Positions 6,645 to 12,566 of a DNA stretch of 14,149 bases are shown piece by piece. The DNA lies in NCBI GenBank assembly GCA_008974855.1, contig BFAR01000076.1:1-14149 (forward strand), in the 5' to 3' direction. This DNA is from an archaeon MnTg01. Its GTDB lineage: Archaea > Thermoproteota > Nitrososphaeria > Nitrososphaerales > Nitrosopumilaceae. Under the pieces are notes generated by a model. It ran no database searches. It saw nothing but the letters and a program-made list of their open reading frames with translations, and had not been told where the DNA came from. How positions within the stretch are numbered: position 1 is the first letter of the stretch; the number at the start of each line of letters is the position of its first letter. The position numbers were made by a program, and so were the translations under genes.

Positions 6645-7373
6645 TTTTTGAAATTTTTCTGCTAAACTTGCAGGATTTTTGGCATTTAGAATTGTTCTAC
6701 CTATAATCAAAAAATCAGAACCTGCATCAATAACTTTTGCAGTTTTTCCACCCTGAGTTCCAATTCCTGGTGAATAAATATCCAAATTTTGTTTAGCTTT
6801 TTTGTTACAATACTTGATAATTTCAGGATATGTTGCTCCAACAATAATTCCATCAACTTTGCTTGAAAGAGCTGATTTTAAAAATAATTGATAAAGTGGA
6901 GTTGTAATAGAATTGTTTAATTTTATTTTCATTTCATAAGATACTTTAGATTCAGGTGCACTCATATGACATAGTGCAATAATTCCTTTGTGTTTTTTAT
7001 GAGCAGATGAAACAAGTTTTTTCAAAGCAGCTTGTCCCATGATTGGATTTACTATAACTGCATCAAAACCTGCCTTCCAAAGATTTTCTAGAGTTACTTC
7101 ATTTGTATTTCCAATATCATTTAATTTAATGTCTGCAATGGTTTGAAGATTATGTTTGTGAGCCAAATTGTTAATTCTAGTTATTTCCTTGAGTCCCAAT
7201 GGCAGTAACAAATGAAAATTAATTTTTATGCCACACAGAAATTTGTTTAAAGTTTTAATATTTTTTATTGTTTTTGCTTCTAGATTTTTTGTAGTATTAG
7301 AATAATCGTTTGCAAGTATAATTTTACCTTTATTTGCAGATATTCTATTTATCCTAGTTTTGAAGTTGGACAT
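6627..7373 (-). CDS. pyrF: orotidine 5'-phosphate decarboxylase
   Basis: This enzyme catalyses the last step of UMP synthesis, decarboxylation of OMP. The 248-residue TIM barrel carries the catalytic DxKxxD motif in IADIKLNDIGNTN (Asp 81, Lys 83, Asp 86). It also has the early strand ILANDYS with Asp 23, a strand-two lysine in GIKINFH (Lys 50), the IIVGAT strand (176-181), the phosphate loop SPGIGTQGG (201-209), and the closing phosphate-binding IIGRTIL (223-229). The spacing resembles the longer archaeal/PyrF subgroup. It starts with ATG at 7373 inside the end of the preceding gene, overlapping it by 20 bases, so it probably depends on coupled translation with that gene. Its 3' end is convergent with the Nudix gene. 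Confidence 0.95.
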   Translation of the reverse strand: MSNFKTRINRISANKGKIILANDYSNTTKNLEAKTIKNIKTLNKFLCGIKINFHLLLPLGLKEITRINNLAHKHNLQTIADIKLNDIGNTNEVTLENLWKAGFDAVIVNPIMGQAALKKLVSSAHKKHKGIIALCHMSAPESKVSYEMKIKLNNSITTPLYQLFLKSALSSKVDGIIVGATYPEIIKYCNKKAKQNLDIYSPGIGTQGGKTAKVIDAGSDFLIIGRTILNAKNPASLAEKFQKLSFLK

Positions 7374-8016
7374 AATTGACTAATGGATGTGTCTCTTTTA
7401 ATTTTATTATTTTGATATATGAATATCCGTGTTCTTGTGGATTTTCAACAAATGATGGTTCTGTTCCATTATTAGTAGCATATTTTAGGAATGGCTTTTC
7501 TGGATTTTTATCCAAAACTACGTGACAAAAATAAGATGCCCCTTCTTCATTAAAATTCATAAAAACTCCCATCATCCATTTTCCATTATGAGGGAAAGTG
7601 AATAATGGAAATGGAGTATCTTCAAAACCATAGCTAAGTTTTGCTAAGCTGGCAAGATCTTCAAGTTCAATTTGATGGTATTTCTCCTCAGAGCCATTTC
7701 CAGCTTTAAGATTATCTGGAAGAGACTTAATTTTCACTATAGGAGAATATAGTCTAGCAGTGTCTGAGGTAGAATTTACAATTGAAGATTTTTCTTTGCC
7801 AGACTTGAATTCATAACATAGATAGTGACCTTTGTTATCGATAGTTGTATAGTAGATAATTGGTTTTTCTTTAAGCAAATCCATTTGCACAGAAAGCACA
7901 TCTTCACCTTCATGTTCGTGTCGAAATGATACACGTGGAACTCTCTCTAAAGCACATACTAGTCGTGAAAATTCTAATGGAGAATCAACTTGAATGTACG
8001 TAGGTTGTTTGTCCAC
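7354..8016 (-). CDS. conserved hypothetical protein, 220 residues
   Basis: I do not recognise a family. The product is soluble, with no membrane segment or signal, and mixed alpha/beta in character. The N-terminal half is acidic (EHEGEDVLSVQMDL). The C-terminal half is rich in aromatic residues (TPFPLFTFPHNGKWMMGVFMNF and HGYSYIKIIK). Cys 21, Cys 68 and Cys 165 are scattered, with no metal-site spacing. The start is GTG at 8014-8016. The gene end overlaps the pyrF start by 20 bases, so the two are expressed together. A role near pyrimidine or purine metabolism (purA lies 54 bases upstream on the same strand) can only be guessed. A perfect eight-base dyad lies just upstream over the putative promoter. 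Confidence 0.78.
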   Translation of the reverse strand: MDKQPTYIQVDSPLEFSRLVCALERVPRVSFRHEHEGEDVLSVQMDLLKEKPIIYYTTIDNKGHYLCYEFKSGKEKSSIVNSTSDTARLYSPIVKIKSLPDNLKAGNGSEEKYHQIELEDLASLAKLSYGFEDTPFPLFTFPHNGKWMMGVFMNFNEEGASYFCHVVLDKNPEKPFLKYATNNGTEPSFVENPQEHGYSYIKIIKLKETHPLVNYVQLQN

Positions 8017-8027
8017 AACACTTTGTA

Positions 8028-8048
8028 AAGTTTAACTAAATTAAACTT
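8028..8048. repeat. inverted repeat over the putative promoter of the 220-residue protein and pyrF
   Basis: AAGTTTAA, five bases, TTAAACTT form perfect eight-base arms in the 54-base gap between the purA stop and the GTG at 8016. The dyad spans 12-32 bases upstream of that start, exactly where a TATA box (TTTAATTTAG on the minus strand) and the transcription start would lie. That makes it a candidate operator. It could alternatively be part of the purA transcript end, though a T-run after the hairpin is lacking. Confidence 0.4.
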
Positions 8049-8070
8049 AACCAAAAAAATTGAGGCTAAT

Positions 8071-9072
8071 TTATTTTCGAATGTCTATTACGTCATTTAC
8101 ATTTGGACCTGTTCCAATAAGCGTTACAGGCACGTTTAGGTTTTGTTCAATTTTTTTTATGAAGGATTTTGCTTCAGTGTTAAGAGAATCAAACGATATT
8201 TTGTTTGCACAGTCAGGAAATAATACATCTAATTTGGTAATTGCAATCTGAGTTGCGCTGTTAAGCATAATGGCTTTCCTAGCTAGGTTAAAATCAAATT
8301 CAGCAGCACGCCTCTGACGACCAGTCACCGTTCCTACCTCATCCCATCCTTTTTTTGATGTCTCTTCAGGCGTAAGCTCGTTTTCCATTGGTCCTGTGCC
8401 TACCCTAGTTACGTATGATTTGAAGACAACCATAACCTCATCTACCTTCTTTGGGCCTAATCCTATATCAGAACAAATTGCCGATGCAGTAACATCCTTT
8501 GATGTAACATATGGGTAGGTGCCATGCCATAATGATAGATGAGTTCCCTGTGTGCCTTCTACTAGAACATTCTCATTAGAATCAAGTGCGTTGTTTACTG
8601 CAGTGGGAACATCTTCTAAATATGAAGAAAGTGATTCAAAGTCCTTTGCTAACTTTAAAGTACGCATAGCTCTTTCTGCATTTGCAGGTCCTGTTCCTGA
8701 ACCAGTACTTCCTATAGTATCTTTTAATCGTCCTTTAGAATCCTCAATAAGATGAGTTTGTTCAATAACTCCACAATTTCTATCAACAAACGCTCTATTA
8801 GAAACGTCAAAATCGTTAATTTCTTTTAGTAAAACATCTGGGTTAATTACCACTCCTGGACCAATCATTACTTTAGATTTTTTATTTAAAAATCCACTTG
8901 GTAACATACGAATTTTGTATGTTCTGTTACCATCTATTACAGTATGACCAGCATTAGGACCCGCACCTCCACGTACTACAATAGAAGGATTATCTTTCAA
9001 AGCAAGATAAGAAATTATTTTTCCCTTGCCTTCATCTCCAAAGAAACCACCAACTACGACCGTTGAAGTCAT
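8071..9072 (-). CDS. purA: adenylosuccinate synthetase (short archaeal form)
   Basis: This enzyme makes adenylosuccinate from IMP, aspartate and GTP, the first committed step to AMP. The P-loop GDEGKGK is at residues 12-18 with the catalytic Asp 13. NAGHTV with the catalytic His follows at 40-45. Next come TIGSTGSGTGPA at 119-130, EGTQGT at 172-177, the IMP/aspartate loop VTGRQRRAAEFD at 249-260, and the guanine-recognising TKLD at 279-282. At 333 residues it matches the short archaeal type, which lacks segments found in the roughly 430-residue bacterial enzyme. The ATG at 9072 has a TATA-like box 28 bases upstream. Codon use looks slightly less AT-biased than in neighbouring genes, as expected of a well-expressed housekeeping gene. 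Confidence 0.97.
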   Translation of the reverse strand: MTSTVVVGGFFGDEGKGKIISYLALKDNPSIVVRGGAGPNAGHTVIDGNRTYKIRMLPSGFLNKKSKVMIGPGVVINPDVLLKEINDFDVSNRAFVDRNCGVIEQTHLIEDSKGRLKDTIGSTGSGTGPANAERAMRTLKLAKDFESLSSYLEDVPTAVNNALDSNENVLVEGTQGTHLSLWHGTYPYVTSKDVTASAICSDIGLGPKKVDEVMVVFKSYVTRVGTGPMENELTPEETSKKGWDEVGTVTGRQRRAAEFDFNLARKAIMLNSATQIAITKLDVLFPDCANKISFDSLNTEAKSFIKKIEQNLNVPVTLIGTGPNVNDVIDIRK

Positions 9073-9095
9073 ACATGTCAGTGCGTGGATATGGT

Positions 9096-9103
9096 GTATT
9101 TAA
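9096..9103 (-). promoter_or_regulatory. TATA box for purA
   Basis: TTAAATAC on the minus strand is centred 28 bases before the purA ATG at 9072, consistent with a leaderless message. The 82-base region 9073-9154 is a divergent promoter. On the plus strand TTTTAATAT at 9124-9132 is placed similarly for the TTG at 9155. Confidence 0.5.
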
Positions 9104-9154
9104 GCTAAATTATGACTCTATCATTTTAATATCCTATTTTCACAAGTTTCATTA

Positions 9155-9616
9155 TTGTCTGAGCCAAACTATGCCGGAAATATTATTATTATTTTAGCTA
9201 ATCTTCCTGATTTTCTTCGTACACCGATCTTAAAAAAAAGGTTGCTTGAATTTTTTTCAATGTCTGAACTAGATCGACAGGAAATTATTAACAACGCCCT
9301 TGAAGCAGGCCCAACTATCCCGTTTCCAAATTTTTCTAAATTATTTAAAACATGGCTTGAAGTTTTAACGACTATTTCTGAAGAACAAAGAAGTTTAATG
9401 TTTTCTAGATATATTGACGAAATAAGAAGAAAGCCAGAAAAATTAATTAATTTTTATTTAGATGGAATACTTGAAATTTTCTTGTCGTTAGATAATTCAC
9501 AAAAAGAGATAATTGCAAATTCAATTCATAGAATAATTTCTAATTTGGATGAAAGTAGTAAAAAGAAGCTATTTTTGATCATTCCAGAAAATGCTAAAAA
9601 ATCTCTTGGGTTTTAA
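9155..9616 (+). CDS. all-helical hypothetical protein, 153 residues
   Basis: I recognise no family. The product appears entirely alpha-helical and soluble, with no cysteines. Its N-terminal part is moderately hydrophobic (GNIIIILANLPDFLRTPIL). It is followed by repeated helix-turn segments with similar rhythm: FFSMSELDRQEIINNAL, TISEEQRSLMFSRYI, SLDNSQKEIIANSIH and NLDESSKKKLFLIIP. These four segments each read roughly as short residue-loop-(S/D)xxQ/R-E/KxI and could be degenerate helical repeats, which is inference. The start is TTG at 9155, backed by a TATA-like box at 9124-9132. It is divergent from purA and overlaps the YggX-like gene tail by four bases in a convergent arrangement. Confidence 0.75.
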   Translation: MSEPNYAGNIIIILANLPDFLRTPILKKRLLEFFSMSELDRQEIINNALEAGPTIPFPNFSKLFKTWLEVLTTISEEQRSLMFSRYIDEIRRKPEKLINFYLDGILEIFLSLDNSQKEIIANSIHRIISNLDESSKKKLFLIIPENAKKSLGF

Positions 9617-9885
9617 GGCTGTTCTGGTTTGCGATTATCTTCATTTGTAAAATCTACAACATCGCCTTCAGGAGTCCTTACTCCGACAAAAATTTGCTCA
9701 TTTTTTTTAAGAAGTTTTCTATGATCAGGAAGGGACATATCTAATTTCATTTCGTTCATAACCATTATGCTATATTCTTTCCATTCAGCCCAACATTTGT
9801 TGCAACAAGGATAGATTGCAGCCTTAGGATCTAAAGTCTCATTTTCAGAAATTGGGTTTTTGCATTTAGTGCAGGTTTGACTCAT
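9613..9885 (-). CDS. YggX-like Fe(2+)-trafficking family protein with zinc-ribbon-like N-terminus
   Basis: The central segment CWAEWKEYSIMVMNEMKLD (31-49) followed by DHRKLL (54-59) and an aromatic-containing end (EQIFVGV) resembles the bacterial YggX family. Its consensus is W..W...QTMLINE..L......RK.L. That family protects iron-sulfur clusters and labile iron from oxidative damage. Here the N-terminus instead carries C5-x2-C8 and C27-C28-x2-C31, a likely zinc or iron site. A 20-residue polar tail (68-90) follows the family core. The product is 90 residues long. A TATA-like AGATAAAAGG lies about 27 bases before the ATG at 9885. A role in iron handling in an ammonia oxidiser is plausible but inferred. 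A simple zinc-ribbon protein with chance similarity is the alternative. Confidence 0.72.
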   Translation of the reverse strand: MSQTCTKCKNPISENETLDPKAAIYPCCNKCWAEWKEYSIMVMNEMKLDMSLPDHRKLLKKNEQIFVGVRTPEGDVVDFTNEDNRKPEQP

Positions 9886-9906
9886 AATCTAGCAGTATAA
9901 TAAACT

Positions 9907-9916
9907 CCTTTTATCT
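9907..9916 (-). promoter_or_regulatory. TATA-like element for the YggX-like gene
   Basis: AGATAAAAGG on the minus strand is centred 27 bases before the ATG at 9885. The same 77-base divergent region carries AATAATAATTAATT (9934-9947) on the plus strand, about 25 bases before the ATG at 9963. Confidence 0.45.
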
Positions 9917-9962
9917 TTTTTTGAATCTAAACCAATAATAATTAATTCGTGTTATTATAGAT

Positions 9963-10172
9963 ATGAAAATCAAGTGTCCAAAATGCAATAAAGTCGCTGA
10001 ACTTTCACCAGATTTTTCAGTTGTTAAATGTGACCATTGTAATTTTGATATGAGTTATGGAGAATATGTAAAATATGTAGCTCATAAGGATGCAAAATAC
10101 TCTGACATCTTAGGAGATTACACAGGAAGCACTGAAGGAGAGACTGCAGGATCTTTAGATGAATGGGATTAA
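9963..10172 (+). CDS. small zinc-ribbon protein, 69 residues
   Basis: The N-terminal half is a zinc ribbon, CPKC at residues 5-8 and CDHC at 23-26 (KCDHCNF), which would bind one zinc ion. It is followed by a short helix (YGEYVKYVAHKD) and a flexible, acidic, Gly/Ser/Thr-rich tail ending EWD. I do not recognise a named family. Such miniproteins in archaea are often nucleic-acid- or ribosome-associated, but the acidic tail argues for a protein partner. The ATG start has a TATA-like stretch about 25 bases upstream. It is divergent from the YggX-like zinc-ribbon gene and sits 60 bases before a membrane-protein gene. Confidence 0.82.
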   Translation: MKIKCPKCNKVAELSPDFSVVKCDHCNFDMSYGEYVKYVAHKDAKYSDILGDYTGSTEGETAGSLDEWD

Positions 10173-10232
10173 GCTACTAGTTAAATGATTCATCAAGTTA
10201 AAATAATTAATTTTAAAGAATAATTATCATAG

Positions 10233-10871
10233 TTGGAATTTATCTTAGAAAATATACTAAATTTGATTGGCTTTATTGTGGGGCTTACAATTGGTATCTT
10301 GTCATACATTGGATTCAAAAATACTGGAAGTCCTACACTGTTTAGATTAGGAATTGCTTTTTTATCAATTAGTGTTGGTTTTTTTGTAGTATGGGCTGGT
10401 TATATGGCAGAAGACTTTGTTTTACAGAAAGGTCACATAGAAAAATGGGTGCAAACATTAGGTATAGGGATTCAAACAATTGGTTATTTTTTTATCGCAT
10501 TCTCACATAGTATTAAATCATTTTTTCCTAAATCAAGATATTTGAGATCAGTTGGAATGCTTCCTCTGTTCTTAGTTTCTGCAGTTCATATTGAACACAT
10601 TCTTAGATCTGTTTCATTTATCCTGTTAGCTTATGGTGCAATTGAAACTATTCTTTCTTATTTTGAAGGAAAAAAGAAAGGAACAATTTTTGTTGCTTTG
10701 GGATTATCATTTCTTGCATTTGGAGAATTTCTAGGATGGTACTCTTTTGTTTTTCCAGAATCTATTTTGTATTATGTTTCAATTTCTATTAAAATTGCTG
10801 GTTTGATTTCTCTCTTTATCCCAATTAGTAAGATTCCTCTAACAAAAATAAAATTTGATTCTGAGTTCTAA
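10233..10871 (+). CDS. integral membrane protein, about seven TM helices, unknown
   Basis: This is a 212-residue hydrophobic protein with about seven predicted membrane segments near residues 7-26, 36-56, 73-92, 106-121, 124-143, 150-168 and 178-197. Short charged loops (EDFVLQKGHIEKW, EGKKKG) and a basic C-terminus (KIPLTKIKF) join or follow them. Two histidines in HIEHILR and single acidic residues inside helices (GEFLGWY, AIETIL) are unusual for a purely structural membrane protein and could be functional. I recognise no transporter or enzyme motif. The start is TTG at 10233, with TTAAAATAATT about 30 bases upstream. A winged-helix regulator gene follows on the same strand, so a sensor/regulator pair is possible. 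Confidence 0.82.
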   Translation: MEFILENILNLIGFIVGLTIGILSYIGFKNTGSPTLFRLGIAFLSISVGFFVVWAGYMAEDFVLQKGHIEKWVQTLGIGIQTIGYFFIAFSHSIKSFFPKSRYLRSVGMLPLFLVSAVHIEHILRSVSFILLAYGAIETILSYFEGKKKGTIFVALGLSFLAFGEFLGWYSFVFPESILYYVSISIKIAGLISLFIPISKIPLTKIKFDSEF

Positions 10872-10991
10872 GAAGGTTAAAATTCCCTATAGATTGTGTA
10901 AGTATAGAAGGGGAAAAATTGGGCAAATTACATTGTCAATTTCTTTTATCTTCTTAGTATATTGAACAATAGCGTATTCCTATCATATACG

Positions 10992-11309
10992 ATGTCAAAA
11001 ATTAATGCGGAGGCAAGAATGGTGACCACGTATAGGCCACATATGAAAATTATTGGAGATATTTTATCCACTACTAGAGATGATTTGCATTCAGATGGAG
11101 GTGCTAGTGTAACATACCTAATAAGAAAAGCAAATGTTTCTCATACAAGAATTTCAAAAATTTTAAGCAATCTTGTTTCTCAAGGATTGTTAGAGCAGGT
11201 TAATTCTGAAGGTACTTTTAGATATAAAATTAGTTCTAATGGAAGGGAATTTTTAGTAGCGTATCAAACCTTTAGTAGGTTCGCAGAAAATTTTGGTCTA
11301 GTTATTTAA
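10992..11309 (+). CDS. winged helix-turn-helix transcriptional regulator (ArnR1/HTH_45-like)
   Basis: This is a small DNA-binding protein. With the ATG at 10992 it has 105 residues. The segment YRPHMKIIGDIL, then GASVTYLIRKANVSHTRISKIL (helix-turn-helix with recognition helix SHTRISKILSNL), SQGLLEQV, and the wing FRYKISSNGREFL is typical of the archaeal HTH_45/ArnR1-like winged helix group. The frame extends to a TTG at 10962. I prefer 10992 because a TATA-like AGTATATT at 10955-10962 lies about 30 bases upstream of it. An ATG at 11019 is also possible. It follows the multi-TM protein by 120 bases and may control it or itself. No ligand domain is present. Confidence 0.85.
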   Translation: MSKINAEARMVTTYRPHMKIIGDILSTTRDDLHSDGGASVTYLIRKANVSHTRISKILSNLVSQGLLEQVNSEGTFRYKISSNGREFLVAYQTFSRFAENFGLVI

Positions 11310-11386
11310 TCCTCAACTGAATCATCTAAATCGTCGTCAAAATCGTCTTCAAATTCATTATCTTCATATTCAGATTTACTTTCCAT
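11306..11386 (-). CDS. possible 26-residue acidic miniprotein
   Basis: A complete ATG-to-TAA frame encodes 26 residues, more than half of them Asp or Glu (MESKSEYEDNEFEDDFDDDL and then DDSVED). Its stop overlaps the stop of the winged-helix gene on the other strand, and it fits exactly into the gap before the divergent tsaC gene. The composition is far from that of a random AT-rich frame: its codons are GAT/GAC/GAA-dominated. That suggests either a real acidic miniprotein or the remnant of an acidic tail. No conserved family is recognised. Confidence 0.38.
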   Translation of the reverse strand: MESKSEYEDNEFEDDFDDDLDDSVED

Positions 11387-11400
11387 GTGAATTCCACATG
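11384..11400. repeat. inverted repeat CATGTG-N5-CACATG
   Basis: Perfect six-base arms lie around five bases (centre GAATTC-like). The repeat overlaps the start codon of the putative acidic miniprotein and lies 43-59 bases upstream of the tsaC start. It is less AT-rich than its surroundings, so it stands out more than the other dyads. It is a candidate binding site for the neighbouring winged-helix regulator, which is inference. Confidence 0.35.
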
Positions 11401-11442
11401 TTTTGATAAATCAAATTATTATTAAAGATACTTTCATCATTA

Positions 11443-12048
11443 GTGGAAACATTGAGAGTAAAATGTGATCAAGAGGGAATTAATATCGCAGTAAATACTA
11501 TTAAAAATGGAGGAACGATAGTTTTTCCTACAGATACTGTATATGGTATTGGTTGTGATCCATATAATCAAAATGCTATAAAGTCAATTTATCAAATAAA
11601 AAAACGAGTTCAATCTAAATCATTTCCAATTTTAGGTTTATCAAAAAAAGAACTTTTAGAAGTTGCCATATTTGATGAAAAAGCAAATAAAATTGCTGAC
11701 AAATATTGGCCAGGTCAAATTACTTTAGTATTAAAACTTAGAGATAAAAAATTAAAACAGATTCTAAATCTAGATGACAAAATAGCAGTACGGGTTCCTA
11801 ATAATGAATGTGTCCTGGCAATTTTAAAAAAATGCAAACTAATCGTAGGAACTAGTGCAAATATTTCTGGTTCTCAATCATTTAAAGATCCTGAAGAATG
11901 TATTAGGAATATTTCAGGGTATGACTTGTTTGTTGATGGGGGAATAATTTCTAGTAAAGGCGAGTCTACAGTAATTGAAATTGATAAAGAATTGAAAGTG
12001 GGAAGGAAAGGAGTCATATCTGAAGAGGAGATAATGGAGCTGTTTTGA
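11443..12048 (+). CDS. tsaC: L-threonylcarbamoyladenylate synthase (TsaC/YrdC/Sua5 family)
   Basis: This enzyme makes threonylcarbamoyl-AMP from threonine, bicarbonate and ATP. KEOPS then transfers the group to A37 of ANN-decoding tRNAs (t6A). The 201-residue protein is a single YrdC domain without the C-terminal Sua5 domain, so it is of TsaC type. Motifs are GGTIVFPTDTVYGIGCD (23-39), KKRVQSKSFPIL (53-64, the KxR..xKP-like nucleotide site), YWPGQITLVL (88-97), AVRVPN (115-120), VGTSANISG (135-143), and STVIEI (175-180). The start is GTG at 11443. An AT-rich TATA-like stretch (11413-11427) is suitably placed. Its TGA overlaps the TTG of the THUMP gene, and a Cgi121-domain gene lies just beyond on the other strand. 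Confidence 0.95.
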   Translation: METLRVKCDQEGINIAVNTIKNGGTIVFPTDTVYGIGCDPYNQNAIKSIYQIKKRVQSKSFPILGLSKKELLEVAIFDEKANKIADKYWPGQITLVLKLRDKKLKQILNLDDKIAVRVPNNECVLAILKKCKLIVGTSANISGSQSFKDPEECIRNISGYDLFVDGGIISSKGESTVIEIDKELKVGRKGVISEEEIMELF

Positions 12049-12566
12049 ATTTAATTCTCACATGTCCTCGTCATTATGAAGAAGAAGCTATAAGAGAAAT
12101 TAAGAAATTTCTTAACGAGTTTGGAGATGAAAATCCTGAATTCAATATAACAAACATGCCTGGCATAATTACAATAAAAACGAGTCTAAATCCTATTAAT
12201 ATTATAGAAAAGATTCGTGATAAGATACTAGATGAGCCTTGGTCTGTTAGATATTGTCAAAGAATAATTCCAATTCAAAGTGTTTGTGCTACAGATATCA
12301 AAGAAATTAAAGATGAAATTCAAAAAAAGATTAAATTTTTCAAACCAGAAGATAGTTATCGAATTACGGTAGAAAAAAGAAATTCAAAAATTTCTTCTAA
12401 TGAAATTATATCGGAAATTGCAAAAGATATTTCAAATAAGGTTTCTTTAGATACTCCAGATTGGGTTGTATTAATAGAAATAATTGAAGATGAAACAGGA
12501 ATTGCCGTTATTCCAAACAATACTATCTTAAGTGTAGAAAAGGTAAAACGGTCGTTATCAGATTAA
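12045..12566 (+). CDS. THUMP-domain protein, Tan1/THUMPD1-like
   Basis: This is a probable tRNA-binding adaptor. The 173-residue chain starts with LILTCPRHYEEEAIREI (3-19), typical of Tan1-like proteins. It continues with the YCQRIIPIQSVCAT segment (70-83). The THUMP core is RITVEKRNSKISSNEII (106-122) through SLDTPDWVVLIEI (134-146) and TGIAVIP (151-157). Yeast Tan1 and human THUMPD1 recruit the acetyltransferase Kre33/NAT10 to make ac4C12 in tRNA. The equivalent job here is inference, and no acetyltransferase or methyltransferase domain is attached. The TTG start overlaps the tsaC stop as TTGA, and GGAG sequences lie just upstream in tsaC, so the two are co-translated. The last nine bases overlap the convergent Cgi121-fusion gene. 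Confidence 0.88.
   Translation: MNLILTCPRHYEEEAIREIKKFLNEFGDENPEFNITNMPGIITIKTSLNPINIIEKIRDKILDEPWSVRYCQRIIPIQSVCATDIKEIKDEIQKKIKFFKPEDSYRITVEKRNSKISSNEIISEIAKDISNKVSLDTPDWVVLIEIIEDETGIAVIPNNTILSVEKVKRSLSD

Noticed and set aside
8552..8755. Open frame on the plus strand opposite purA
   Set aside because: It is a shadow of the conserved adenylosuccinate synthetase active-site region.
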